Positions 16,245 through 24,638 are shown, counted from the stretch's first letter. The stretch is DNA of 58,111 nucleotides from Candidatus Binatia bacterium (GCA_022826945.1 JAJDTY010000010.1:1-58111); one strand, 5' to 3'. Numbers and translations are program-made. The notes: generated by a model not told the origin, from the sequence alone.

Positions 16245-16775
16245 ATGCCAAAGCAAATCCGCCGAATTGTGACCGGCCACAATGCTGAAGGAAAATCGGT
16301 CATTGCTGAGGATGCCATTGCTACGAGCATTCTAGATCTCGAAGCAGTGCCAGGACTACGAGCCACTGATCTGTGGGAGACGACAACTGCGCCTGCTGAC
16401 CTGTCCGGTGATGCCGACCCGGTTGAGCGTCCTATGCATCTGGAACCTCGGCCGACCGGGACAATCTGCCGCGTTGTCGAGTTTCCGCCCGATGCGGCCT
16501 GGCAAGACCGGACTGATGCGAGTGAAGTCTTTTCCTCCATGGAGGCGGGTCATACCGCCGATTCCACCAGCTCGACCCCGATGATGCATAAAACCGCCTC
16601 AGTAGACTACGCCATCGTCCTGTCAGGTGAGATATGGGCAGTCATGGAAGAAGGTGAAACTTGCATGCAGGCCGGGGATGTCCTCATCCAGCGGGCGACC
16701 AATCATGCCTGGAGTAATCGTTCCGCAGAGCCAGCTCTGGTGGCTTTCGTTTTGGTTGGAGCACAATCCGGGTAA
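16245..16775 (+). CDS. Cupin-domain protein
   Basis: 176 residues. The cupin fold is seen in the second half: MHKTASVDYAIVLSGEIW is cupin motif 1 with a His/Asp pattern in place of the full three-ligand set, and AGDVLIQRATNHAW is motif 2 with its His. The first half contains RICRVVEFPPD-like strands (IRRIVTGHNAEGKS at the start), giving a double-stranded barrel with an N-terminal arm. Related proteins are often annotated as cupins next to degradative genes. AGAGGGAAGAGAG before the ATG is a good ribosome site. It is 123 bases before the UGSC operon and may be transcribed with it or alone. Confidence 0.75.
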   Translation: MPKQIRRIVTGHNAEGKSVIAEDAIATSILDLEAVPGLRATDLWETTTAPADLSGDADPVERPMHLEPRPTGTICRVVEFPPDAAWQDRTDASEVFSSMEAGHTADSTSSTPMMHKTASVDYAIVLSGEIWAVMEEGETCMQAGDVLIQRATNHAWSNRSAEPALVAFVLVGAQSG

Positions 16776-16845
16776 ATAGAGGCGCTTCCGCTAGAGGCTG
16801 AACAGCATTCTTCAAGGGCTTGAATTGCGAGGCAGGGGTAAACCC

Positions 16846-16875
16846 TTGACGCTGTCCCTCCAGGCTGTGTAGACA
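16846..16875 (+). promoter_or_regulatory. Possible sigma70-type promoter before the UGSC operon
   Basis: TTGACG at 16846-16851 and TAGACA at 16870-16875 are separated by 18 bases and lie 24 bases before the ATG of the 348-residue gene. Both boxes match the consensus at four to five of six positions. This is a pattern match only. Confidence 0.3.
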
Positions 16876-16898
16876 TCAGAGGACGGTCTGGGGGGGCG

Positions 16899-17945
16899 AT
16901 GCAGTTCACATCCGAGCAGATTGACGTTGACGACTACCACGCTGCGGTCGAACTGTTCTTTGAACGCGGTTGGACCGACGGTTTGGCGATTGTTCCGCCG
17001 ACGGAAGAACTGGTGGCGGCCATGATTGCGGCCTCGGGACGGGAGCCGCAAGAGGAGCTGGGTGAGATTCCACCGGCCCAAGGCATTGCCACGATTGAGA
17101 AGCTGGCGATTAATAGTGTCATGGCCGGCTGCCGGTCCGAGTATTTCCCGGTTATCATTGCGGCGGTCGAGGCCATGCTGGAGCCCGAGCACAATCTGAA
17201 CGGTGTCCAAACAACCACCCACTGCTGTGTCCCCTTAACCATTGTCCACGGTCCGATTGCGACACAACTCAAGCTCAACGCGGGCGATGGGGTGTTTGGT
17301 AGCGGCTTTCGGGCAAACGGGACCATCGGTCGCGCCATCCGTTTGATCCTCTGGAATCTGGGTGGGAACGTTCCGGGCGAGGTGGATAAGTCAACTCAGG
17401 CCCATCCCGGCAAGTGGAGTTTCTGCATTGCGGAAAAGGAAGAGGCGAACCCCTGGGAGCCGCTGCATATGGAGCGTGGCATCGGAGCCGGCAAAAACGC
17501 TGTGACCGTGTTTAGCTGCGAGGCCCCCCACTCGGTGTTATGCTACGGTACGGTCAAACAGATGTTGGCCTCCCTGGTCAGTTCGCTCAGCGGCTTGGGC
17601 AGCAATAATGTCCAGGCCATGGGGGAAACCCTGGTTGTGCTGAATCCCTGGCAGGCGCGGCAGTTTCACCGTGAAGGCTGGTCCAAGCCCGAGATTCGAG
17701 TGTATCTGTGGGAGCACGCCCGGGCCAGGCTGGGGGATATTCGGGAAGTGGATGCCTTGGGAATATCAGACCAGTTCTGGCCGAGTTGGGTGGAGAAGAG
17801 CAATGACGACTACCGGGTGCCCATTACCGAGCGGCCACGGAATATCCATATTGTCGTTGCTGGAGGCGAAACGTATTTCGCGGCGATCTGTCCAGGGTGG
17901 GGTGGACTCGGTGGGTTTGCCGTGACCAAGGAAATTCAACAGTGA
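16899..17945 (+). CDS. Unknown protein, 348 aa, partner of the UGSC selenoprotein
   Basis: I do not recognise a characterised family. The protein has no signal peptide or membrane segment. Conserved-looking stretches are AVELFFERGWTDGLAIVPPT near the start, INSVMAGCRSEYFPVIIAAVEA, TTHCCVPLTIVHGP (a Cys pair beside a His), GSGFRANGTIGRAI and GGETYFAAICPGWGG near the end. Cys residues at several of these sites could be catalytic or redox partners of the selenoprotein encoded 9 bases downstream. Proteins of this kind occur beside or, I believe, fused to UGSC-type domains in other genomes, which would mean they form one enzyme; that is recollection rather than something visible here. The GGGGGG site before the ATG is adequate. 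Confidence 0.75.
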   Translation: MQFTSEQIDVDDYHAAVELFFERGWTDGLAIVPPTEELVAAMIAASGREPQEELGEIPPAQGIATIEKLAINSVMAGCRSEYFPVIIAAVEAMLEPEHNLNGVQTTTHCCVPLTIVHGPIATQLKLNAGDGVFGSGFRANGTIGRAIRLILWNLGGNVPGEVDKSTQAHPGKWSFCIAEKEEANPWEPLHMERGIGAGKNAVTVFSCEAPHSVLCYGTVKQMLASLVSSLSGLGSNNVQAMGETLVVLNPWQARQFHREGWSKPEIRVYLWEHARARLGDIREVDALGISDQFWPSWVEKSNDDYRVPITERPRNIHIVVAGGETYFAAICPGWGGLGGFAVTKEIQQ

Positions 17946-17953
17946 GGTGTCAT

Positions 17954-18505
17954 ATGCGGGTACTCAGCCCCGTCGGAGTCCGACGACCATTTGCAGAAAA
18001 GAAAATCGATCATGACGCCGTAGGCCGTGTTATTGGCTTGGTCAATAATGGCTTTGGCAACGAGATCGCCGGAAAGTTTTTTGAACGTCTCAAGGAACTC
18101 CTGGAGGCGAAGCCGTCCGTGAGCGCTGCGTCGGTTTGGCGTAAGCCGGTGTTTACCCGACCTTCGCCCGAGGCGTTGATGGACGAGGTTGCCGCCGTGT
18201 CTCAGCAGGCCGTTGTCGGCCTGTGTGCCTGAGGGTCGTGTACGTCGGGCTGTATGCTCGACGCAGCAAAACTGTGGAAGCGGGGGGTGCGCGCCGTTGT
18301 CGTAACCTTTGATACCTTCCTGGTGGCGGCCCAGGACCAGGCCAAAGCCATGGCCATGTCGGAGATTCCCATCGTGGTCATTCCGCACATCAAGGCCGGG
18401 GAGACGCCCGAGGACTTTCGAAGTCGCGCCGAAGAGGCTCTGGCCGAGATTGCCGCGCAGCTTGAACTGGACAGTCCGCATCTGCACGCTGCCGCTACGA
18501 CGTAA
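17954..18505 (+). CDS. UGSC-family selenoprotein (in-frame UGA = Sec93)
   Basis: The frame from ATG 17954 runs to a TGA at 18230-18232 and continues in the same frame to a TAA at 18505, giving 183 residues with selenocysteine at position 93. The context GLCA-U-GSCTSGC is exactly the U-G-S-C-T-S motif that names the UGSC (seleno)protein family, whose other members have Cys or Sec there. Residues before the UGA (VIGLVNNGFGNEIAG, RRPFAEKK) and after it (LDAAKLWKRGVRAVVVTFD, MSEIPIVVIPHI) both align with the family, so the protein is continuous. C96 and C100 may form the redox partner. A stem-loop follows the UGA. Function unknown; the fold suggests a thiol/selenol catalyst. Ordinary stop-codon annotation would split it into two fragments. 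Confidence 0.88.
18233..18268 (+). promoter_or_regulatory. SECIS-like hairpin after the UGSC UGA codon
   Basis: Starting 10 bases after the UGA, cgtcg (18243-18247) pairs with cgacg (18259-18263); the 11-base apical loop begins with GG at 18248-18249, 16 bases from the UGA. The inner bases can extend the stem to 8 bp. Bacterial SECIS elements have a small loop with G in its first two positions 16 to 37 bases downstream, which this meets. Confidence 0.6.
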
Positions 18506-18532
18506 TCGAGAGTGGAGAGGAGAGCCTAGTTT

Positions 18533-18925
18533 ATGCCGAAACTTGAAATCGTTGATCCCTGGGGATTTGACCAGCGCTATACCTTCTCGCCTGCGGTGCG
18601 CAAGGGGAATCTGCTGTTTATTTCCGGCCTGACCGCGTTTAATGCCAAGGGAGAAATTGTCGGTGCGGGAGATATCGTGACCCAGACGCGCGAGATCTTT
18701 CAGAAGATCGGCAAGATACTGGACGAGGCCGGGGCGAGCTTTGACGATATTGTGAAGACCGTAGACTATATCACCACCAAGGAAGGCTATCGCGGGACCG
18801 CCGCTGTGCGCCGCGAGTTCTTTACGAACGGTTTTCCCGCGGCAACCGGGATCGTGGTCAAAGAGCTGCTGCGCCCGGAAGCGCTCATAGAAATCGATGC
18901 GATTGCCGTGCTAGACGAGAAGTAG
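18533..18925 (+). CDS. RidA/YjgF-family protein
   Basis: 130 residues, the usual length of the Rid family. RidA proteins hydrolyse reactive enamine/imine intermediates, and divergent branches serve in degradative pathways. Landmarks are the early FDQRYTFSPAVRKGNLLFISG, the central Arg/Glu-containing YITTKEGYRG and ATGIVVKELLRPEALIEIDAIAVL, where the conserved Arg of RidA (usually in 'R.....LP.....VEIE') appears as the Arg in LLRPE. The sequence is clearly one of the divergent Rid groups, not the housekeeping archetype. It is the third gene of the UGSC operon; the MaoC gene begins directly after its stop (TAGATG), so translation is coupled. Confidence 0.85.
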   Translation: MPKLEIVDPWGFDQRYTFSPAVRKGNLLFISGLTAFNAKGEIVGAGDIVTQTREIFQKIGKILDEAGASFDDIVKTVDYITTKEGYRGTAAVRREFFTNGFPAATGIVVKELLRPEALIEIDAIAVLDEK

Positions 18926-19375
18926 ATGACTACCACCAAATACTTCGAAGATTTCGAGGTTGGTGAGGTTTTTCGCTCACCGGCCAAAACGCTGACCGAT
19001 GCCCATTTTCTGTTCTTCTCCGGCATGACGGGTGATAACCATTCGATTCACTATGACGACGAGTACGCCAAGGCCACACGCTTCGGCAAACGGGTCACGC
19101 ACGGCTTACTGGTCACATCTATGGGCGCGTTGGGTGCGTCCGAACTGTCGCCGCTGGTTGAAGAGTCGATGGTGGCCTTTCTTGAGCAGTCTTCCCGCTT
19201 TCTCAAACCGGTCCTGATTGGCGATACCATCCGACCGGAGCTGGAGGTCAGCGAGCTCATTCCCAAGACCAAGGTCGGCGTCCTGCGCCTCAAAACCCGT
19301 ATCACCAACCAACGGGATGAAGTTGTGCTTGAGGGCACGCACGCCTATCTGATCAAGAAGCGGCCGCAGACCTAG
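18926..19375 (+). CDS. MaoC-family (hot-dog fold) dehydratase
   Basis: 149 residues. The family includes R-specific enoyl-CoA hydratases and beta-methylmalyl-CoA dehydratases. The catalytic Asp-His pair is in the segment DNHSIHYDDEYAKATRFGKRV (D and H near residues 36-41), the hydratase motif of the family, and GLLVTSMGALG follows at the usual distance; HVGLL-type ends are replaced by THGLL. The start ATG at 18926 abuts the RidA stop with no gap. It sits between RidA and the D-aminoacylase gene in the UGSC operon, implying an unsaturated acyl or acyl-CoA intermediate in this pathway. Confidence 0.85.
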   Translation: MTTTKYFEDFEVGEVFRSPAKTLTDAHFLFFSGMTGDNHSIHYDDEYAKATRFGKRVTHGLLVTSMGALGASELSPLVEESMVAFLEQSSRFLKPVLIGDTIRPELEVSELIPKTKVGVLRLKTRITNQRDEVVLEGTHAYLIKKRPQT

Positions 19376-19408
19376 CGGTCGTCTCGTCCGCGAAAAAAGG
19401 AGAGCCTC

Positions 19409-21094
19409 ATGGCCTACGATGTCGTACTCAAAGGGGGAACCGTTATCGATGGCACCGGACGGGAGCGGTTTGCTGCGGACATCGCGCTGAGCGGAGACCG
19501 GATTGCGGCGGTTGAGGCCAATATCCCGTCACACGAGGCAACCACCAGCTTCGATATTGGTGGGCTGATCGTGTGCCCAGGATTTATTGACCATCACACC
19601 CATTACGACGCCCAGATTCTCTGGGACCCGCTGGCAACGTGTTCGTCCTGGCACGGTGTGACTTCTATTATCATGGGCAACTGTGGGGTCGGCCTTGCTC
19701 CGTGCAAGCCTGCCGACCGGGAAGCCCTGGTAGGTGATCTGGTCAACGTCGAAGGGATGTCCCTGGAGGTTCTGCAGCGCGGAGTTGAGTGGTCCTGGCA
19801 AGACTTTGACGAATACCTCAACGCCATCGGCCTACGTGGGCTGGGCATGAACGTCGGCATGATGCTGCCGCTCTCGCCGTTACGTCAGTATGTGCTCGGA
19901 GAGGAGAGTAAGGAGCGGGCGGCAACGGAGTCCGAGATTCGGCAACTCAGCGAGCTATTCCAGGCTGCCATGGACGCTGGCGCATTTGGTTTTTCCACAA
20001 CCGTCTTACCCCAGCACCTGGGGTTTCAGGGCCGACCGCTGCCGTGTCGAGTGGCCAGCCGGGACGAATTGGGAGCCTTGTCCGGCGTGCTCAAAAAACT
20101 CGGCCGGGGGAGTATCGAGATTGCGCTCACGCGAAGTCCGGGATTTTTGTCCGATGAGGAGTATGACCTGTTGACCTTTTTGCTGCTCCAGAGCGAACGA
20201 CCGGTCACGTGGCTCGGGCTGCTACAAAAGCCGGAGGCACCTCCCGACGCTTGGCAGGCGGCCGTCAACCGGGTGGTGCCACTGTTTGACCGGGGCTATC
20301 TGCCGCTGGGGCAGGTGCCGTGTCATTACAAGAGTGCCCGCTTTAGTCTGAAGCGCCCGTTTATCTTTGGCAATTTTGATTGTTGGAAAGATATCTTTGA
20401 CCGGCCCTTAGAAGAGCAGCAGCGTGTATATGCCAGCTCGACGTTTCGAGCGGCCTTCCGCGAGGAACTCAAACAACCCAGGGTGTTCACCGGAAAATGG
20501 GAGCAGATGCGCGTGTTCACGGTTGACAAACCTGAACTACAACCCCTGCTTGACAAAAGTCTGGCGACCCTCGGCCAGGAGCAGGGGAAAGACCCGCTTG
20601 AGTTGTTCTTTGACCTAGCCTTGCAGGACACCCTCGACATGCAGTTTTTGTACGAGTTCGGCGAGGTCAATAAAGACATGCTGAATCATCCCCATACCCT
20701 GGTTGGTTTGTCTGATGGCGGGGCTCATGCCGATATGCGCTGCGAGGCGGGGTATTCAACCTATCTGCTGGGCACTATTGTGCGCGATAAGCAAATGTTA
20801 CCGCTTGAGACGGCTATCCAGAAATTGACATCTGTTCCTGCCCAGGTCTTTGGCGTCCCACTGCGTGGGACGGTAGCGGCGGGCATGATCGCCGACTTGG
20901 TGGTCTTTGATCCCGAGACTGTCAACTGCGGAAAACAGGAGCCGGTGCACGATTTTCCCGGTGGAGGACTGCGCTATATCGAGAAATCGACGGGCATTGT
21001 GCACACGATCCTGAACGGCCAAGTGCTGTTCTCAGACGGGCAGCAGACCGGCCCACTGTCCGGCCGCGTGCTGCGCTCGAACGTGGTGGTGTGA
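19409..21094 (+). CDS. D-aminoacylase-type amidohydrolase
   Basis: 561 residues, the length of N-acyl-D-amino-acid deacylases. The metal site H-x-H is in CPGFIDHHTHYDAQ (residues near 68-80), the N-terminal beta-sandwich ends in VLKGGTVIDGTGRERF, and GLSDGGAHADMRCE supplies the late Asp; FGVPLRGTVAAGMIADLVVFDP is the closing domain. These zinc enzymes cleave N-acyl amides; many relatives are annotated only as amidohydrolases. The bound residue NCGVG... after the first strand (MGNCGVGLAPCKPADRE) is typical of the D-aminoacylase group. AAGGAGAG before the ATG is strong. Last gene of the UGSC operon, 34 bases after the MaoC gene. Confidence 0.85.
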   Translation: MAYDVVLKGGTVIDGTGRERFAADIALSGDRIAAVEANIPSHEATTSFDIGGLIVCPGFIDHHTHYDAQILWDPLATCSSWHGVTSIIMGNCGVGLAPCKPADREALVGDLVNVEGMSLEVLQRGVEWSWQDFDEYLNAIGLRGLGMNVGMMLPLSPLRQYVLGEESKERAATESEIRQLSELFQAAMDAGAFGFSTTVLPQHLGFQGRPLPCRVASRDELGALSGVLKKLGRGSIEIALTRSPGFLSDEEYDLLTFLLLQSERPVTWLGLLQKPEAPPDAWQAAVNRVVPLFDRGYLPLGQVPCHYKSARFSLKRPFIFGNFDCWKDIFDRPLEEQQRVYASSTFRAAFREELKQPRVFTGKWEQMRVFTVDKPELQPLLDKSLATLGQEQGKDPLELFFDLALQDTLDMQFLYEFGEVNKDMLNHPHTLVGLSDGGAHADMRCEAGYSTYLLGTIVRDKQMLPLETAIQKLTSVPAQVFGVPLRGTVAAGMIADLVVFDPETVNCGKQEPVHDFPGGGLRYIEKSTGIVHTILNGQVLFSDGQQTGPLSGRVLRSNVVV

Positions 21095-21095
21095 G

Positions 21096-22262
21096 TTAAG
21101 CAGACAACACGTCCAGATACTTTAGCCCCAAACCGGTATTAAATAGGACGACCCGTTCGTCGTGTTTGACTTCGCCCTGCTGAAGCAGGTGCTTGAGAGC
21201 CGGCAGACAGGCCGCTCCCTCCGGTGCCGGAAAGAGGCCCTCGGCCGCGCCGATTTCCCCGACCGCGGACAGCAGTTCCTCGTCGCTGACACTCACCGCT
21301 GTACCGCTACTTTTGCGCAGAATATCGAGCATCAGGAAATCGCCAATCGCTGTGGGCACGCGCAAGCCTGCGGCAAGGGTATGTGGCCTGGGAATCTCTG
21401 CGCCGTGTGACGCGCCGGTAGCAAAGGCATGCACAATGGGCGCGCAGCCCGCCGCTTGTACGCTCACCATACGGGGACGGCGTGCGTCGATCCAACCGAG
21501 CTGTTCCATTTCGTCAAATGCCTTCCACATCCCGATCAATCCCGTCCCTCCGCCCGTGGGATACAGAATGACGTCCGGCAGGGACCAGCCGCACTGTTCC
21601 GCCAGCTCATAGCCCATCGTTTTCTTGCCCTCGAGACGGTAGGGCTCCTTCAGGGTCGAGACATCGAACCAGCCCTCTTGTTCTTTACGTTTGGCGACAA
21701 GCTTTCCACAATCCGTAATCAGGCCGTCAACAAGGCTGACGTGAGCCCCTGTCCGTTCGCACTCCAGTCGATTGGCCAGTGGCACATCCCTGGGCATGAA
21801 GATATGGGCTTCGAGTCCGGCCCGTGCCGCATAGGCTGCAAGCGCACCCGCCGCGTTCCCGGCCGAGGGAACGGCCAGCTTTTTCACCCCGAGTTCTTTG
21901 GCCATCGAGACGGCCAGAGCCATTCCGCGCGCTTTGAACGACCCCGTGGGATTATACGACTCGTCTTTGATGTGGAGTCGCGGCATGCCGAGTTGTTCAC
22001 CCAACCGGCGGGCGTGCAGCAATGGCGTCCAGCCCTCACCTAGACTGACGATATTGTCGGTCTGAACAACGGGCAGCACCTCTCGATAACGCCACAGGCT
22101 TGCGGGTCGAACAGACAGGCGATCTTGCTGTAATGTTGCCGCAACTCGCTCAAGATCGTAGTGCACCAATAACGGCTTCCCGCATTGGGTACACAGGTTA
22201 TGGAGTTGATGGGGCGCGTAGGAGGCTGCGCAGGCTGAACAAGAGAGATGGGTAACGTTCAC
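21096..22262 (-). CDS. thrC: Threonine synthase
   Basis: 388 residues. PLP enzyme that converts O-phospho-L-homoserine to threonine. An N-terminal zinc-ribbon-like arm (C8, C11, C24, C27) is present, as in the plant/archaeal-like short form. The PLP lysine is K110 in [20 protein letters not shown] binding is seen as [13 protein letters not shown] near residue 220, and the C-terminal region is ordinary. The start is a GTG at 22262 with an AAGGGTGA site. It is transcribed leftwards, convergent with the D-aminoacylase gene by only 1 base between stops, and may be co-transcribed with the selenoprotein gene upstream, from which a hairpin separates it. Confidence 0.85.
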   Translation of the reverse strand: MNVTHLSCSACAASYAPHQLHNLCTQCGKPLLVHYDLERVAATLQQDRLSVRPASLWRYREVLPVVQTDNIVSLGEGWTPLLHARRLGEQLGMPRLHIKDESYNPTGSFKARGMALAVSMAKELGVKKLAVPSAGNAAGALAAYAARAGLEAHIFMPRDVPLANRLECERTGAHVSLVDGLITDCGKLVAKRKEQEGWFDVSTLKEPYRLEGKKTMGYELAEQCGWSLPDVILYPTGGGTGLIGMWKAFDEMEQLGWIDARRPRMVSVQAAGCAPIVHAFATGASHGAEIPRPHTLAAGLRVPTAIGDFLMLDILRKSSGTAVSVSDEELLSAVGEIGAAEGLFPAPEGAACLPALKHLLQQGEVKHDERVVLFNTGLGLKYLDVLSA

Positions 22263-22316
22263 GATCGTTCACCCTTTCTCATCTTACTGAGACCGTGCCA
22301 CGCTGGGTAAGGACTC

Positions 22317-22340
22317 GCGGGGAGCAAGAGCGCTCCCCGC
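22317..22340 (-). terminator. Hairpin between the peroxiredoxin-like and threonine synthase genes
   Basis: gcggggagc at 22317-22325 pairs perfectly with gctccccgc at 22332-22340 across a 6-base loop, downstream of the selenoprotein stop. No U-run follows on the leftward strand, so termination would be partial at best. Confidence 0.4.
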
Positions 22341-22358
22341 ATAATAGCCTGCGTCTGT

Positions 22359-23033
22359 TTAATTCAGCCCTTGCAGGCTCTCAAGAATATCACCGGGCTC
22401 AAGCCGGGTGGTATAGTTGGCGTCCACATAGGCCAGTCGAATGGTTCCATCTTGATCAATGACATAGGTGCCGGGTATCGGCAGCTCCCAGGCGTCATCG
22501 CCGTTGTATTCGGGCAGTTGGATGCCCATTTTTTCAAAGGTCGCCTGAAGCTCGTCAACAAAGCGGAAGGCCAGTCCGAATTGCCGTGCGACGTTATTGC
22601 CGGCATCGCTGAGCACCTCAAACTGAAGCGCGTTCTTTTCGGTAACCGTCAGGGAGTGATCCGGGGTTTGGGGCGAGATGGCGATCAGGGATGCGCCGTG
22701 CGCCTGCATCTCGGCCAGACGCTTTTGATAGGCCTGCAACTGCAGGTTGCAGTAGGGTCACCACGCGCCTCGATAAAAGGCAATGACTGCCGGTCCTTTG
22801 GCCAGGAGGTCGGACAACGTCACCGCCTCGCCACGGGCGTTGGGCAGAGTAAAGTCAGGGGCCTTGTCTCCGACCTTCAGGGCTTTGTCTGTGATGCCGG
22901 ATTTCACCTGATCTTCTGTGGTGCGAACCAACACCTCACGAATTGCCGGCGGAATTTTGGGCAGCATCTCCTTTTGGAAAGCTGCGATTTGTTGCTTGAG
23001 CTCGTTGTTGAGCCCACCTTCTTGACCACTCAT
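22359..23033 (-). CDS. Peroxiredoxin-like selenoprotein (U-P-Y-C, in-frame UGA = Sec92)
   Basis: Read on the minus strand from the ATG at 23033 (AAGGAGC site 6 bases upstream) the frame reaches a TGA at 22758-22760 and continues in the same frame to the stop at 22359, 224 residues in all. The UGA falls at position 92 in FYRGAW-U-PYCN, the exact place of the catalytic Cys in AhpC/TSA-like peroxiredoxins (usually FYRGSWCPYCN). DKAPDFTLPNARGEAV precedes it and IAISPQTPDHSLTVTEK, FEVLSDAGNNVARQFG and GTYVIDQDGTIRLAYVD follow, all standard for this group. Cys95 would be the resolving residue. Expected role: selenol-based reduction of hydroperoxides in the cytoplasm. Conventional annotation breaks it into two fragments. 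Confidence 0.88.
22734..22752 (-). promoter_or_regulatory. SECIS-like hairpin after the peroxiredoxin UGA
   Basis: On the minus strand, beginning 6 bases after the UGA, ctgcaac pairs perfectly with gttgcag (7 bp) around the 5-base loop ctgca. The loop G is at its third base rather than the first two, so it deviates from the bacterial SECIS consensus, but the position is right. Confidence 0.45.
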
Positions 23034-23219
23034 ACACGCTCCTTTCAGAAAAAATGACTGTAGACTATCCGGTCCATCAATAGGGATTGTCCGGGAGTGC
23101 GTCAACGGGAGAGCCCCGGTGAGACGGATTCCTGGACTGGGTATTCTATCCGTAGTATAGTCCCGCGCGAGGCCGGAGAGGGAGACGCGAGTGCGCAGAC
23201 GATATGTTCAGGACGATGC

Positions 23220-24110
23220 ATGAAGCCTGCCCCTTTTGAATATATTGCCCCGGAGTCACTCGATCAGGCGGTAGAGGTCCTGGTTCAATATGGTGACGAG
23301 TCCAAGATTCTCGCCGGGGGACAGAGTCTGATGCCGCTTCTCAATATGCGGCTGACAACTCCCAGCGTTGTTATGGACATCAACGGCCTGGACGAGTTGA
23401 GCTACATCCGCCAGGAGGGTGAGTATCTGCATATTGGCGCCCTCACCCGGCAGTACCGGCTTGAGCGGGACGCGCGTATTCGACAGACCGTTCCCGTTTT
23501 GGCTGCGGCCACACGCCTGATCGGCCATCCACCCATTCGGTACGCAGGAACAATTGGGGGGAGTCTGGCGCATGCCGATCCGGCCGCGGAACTGCCGGCG
23601 GTCATGCGTGCCTTGGAGGCGGAACTGGCGGTCGTAGGGCCGTCCGGCGTGCGCTCTATCCAAGCGGCTGATTTTTTTCAGGGTGCCCTGGCCGCGGATA
23701 TCCGGCCTGACGAACTGCTGACCGAAGTTCGTATCCCCATCCGTCAGAACGTGGTGTGGGGGATGCGGGAGTACACCCGGCGGGCAGGGGATTTTGCCCT
23801 GGCCGGGGCGATAGTGCTGGCCGAGATGGAGGCGGACCGTTGGGCGAACAGCCGGGTCGTCCTGTTTGGGGTGGAAGATCGACCGCTCCGGGTCGCGCAG
23901 GCTGAAGCCATGCTGACACAGCAGGCTCTGTCTGACGATCAGGCCGACGCGGTCGCGGCAGCGGCGGTCGACGGGCTCGACTGTCACGCCGACCTGCACG
24001 CCTCTGCCGGGTATCGGAAGCAACTCGCCCGGGTGATGGCCAAGCGCGCCTACCTGGATGCGGTTGCCATGTGGGATGGGAAAAGAGAGAACGCGGCCGG
24101 GAGCGTATAG
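23220..24110 (+). CDS. Molybdenum hydroxylase FAD-binding medium subunit (CoxM/HmfB-like)
   Basis: 296 residues. FAD subunit of a xanthine-dehydrogenase/CO-dehydrogenase-family enzyme. The FAD-loop motifs are AGGQSLMPLLNMRL (residues near 35-48) and TIGGSLAHADPAAELPAVM (near 110), and RRAGDFALAGAIVL is the usual CoxM segment. I choose the ATG at 23220, where the family's start KPAPFEYIAPESLDQAVEVL begins and an AGGA site precedes; a start at 23097 would add an unrelated leader. Its TAG stop overlaps the GTG start of the next gene (TAGTG), so the three subunits are translated together. Electrons pass from the molybdenum subunit through the 2Fe-2S subunit to this FAD. Confidence 0.85.
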   Translation: MKPAPFEYIAPESLDQAVEVLVQYGDESKILAGGQSLMPLLNMRLTTPSVVMDINGLDELSYIRQEGEYLHIGALTRQYRLERDARIRQTVPVLAAATRLIGHPPIRYAGTIGGSLAHADPAAELPAVMRALEAELAVVGPSGVRSIQAADFFQGALAADIRPDELLTEVRIPIRQNVVWGMREYTRRAGDFALAGAIVLAEMEADRWANSRVVLFGVEDRPLRVAQAEAMLTQQALSDDQADAVAAAAVDGLDCHADLHASAGYRKQLARVMAKRAYLDAVAMWDGKRENAAGSV

Positions 24111-24592
24111 TGCAGCCCCAACGTCGAACCATTGTGACGACCGCGGTCAATGGCACGCCAGTGGAAGCGCTGGTTGACGTCCGCACTACGCTGGCCGACT
24201 TTCTGCGTGAAGAGGCGGGCTGCACGAGTGTGCATCTGGGATGTGAGCATGGGGTGTGTGGTGCCTGTACGGTGCTGCTCGATGACCTGCCCGTTCGTTC
24301 CTGTTTGCGTTTGGCCGCGCAGGTGGCGGACCATGAAATCACCACGCTTGAAGGGGTCATGCAAACCGAGCGCGGAAAAATGATCGGACAGGCTTTTGTT
24401 GAGCAGTTTGCCATGCAGTGCGGCTTTTGCACTGCCGGCTTCGCCCTCAGCCTGTATCATCTCCTGGAGGGCACGCCGGAGCCGATTACGGATCGGGATA
24501 TCCAGGAGACGCTGGGCGGGCATATCTGCCGCTGTACCGGCTATGTGAGTATTGTGGAAGCGGCCAAGCGCTTACGGGACCAAAGCGAATGA
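24110..24592 (+). CDS. Molybdenum hydroxylase 2Fe-2S small subunit (CoxS/HmfC-like)
   Basis: 160 residues from the GTG at 24110, which has a GGGAG site and overlaps the preceding stop. Two 2Fe-2S clusters: the ferredoxin-like one uses C45, C50, C53 and C65 (CEHGVCGACTVLL), and the second, in the helical domain, uses CGFCTAGF and HICRCTGYVS. That is the standard small subunit of the xanthine oxidase family, and the arrangement FAD subunit, small subunit, large subunit is that of cox-type operons. The stop lies 47 bases before the large-subunit ATG. Confidence 0.9.
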   Translation: MQPQRRTIVTTAVNGTPVEALVDVRTTLADFLREEAGCTSVHLGCEHGVCGACTVLLDDLPVRSCLRLAAQVADHEITTLEGVMQTERGKMIGQAFVEQFAMQCGFCTAGFALSLYHLLEGTPEPITDRDIQETLGGHICRCTGYVSIVEAAKRLRDQSE

Positions 24593-24638
24593 ATACATTC
24601 AACTCCCGCACGCTGATGTCATAGCTTTTCTTCATGTC

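Noticed and set aside
18230..18232. The UGA of the UGSC gene as a true stop and the downstream frame as a separate 83-residue gene
   Set aside because: The downstream piece has its ATG only after the conserved GSCTSGC and no ribosome site; both parts belong to one known family.
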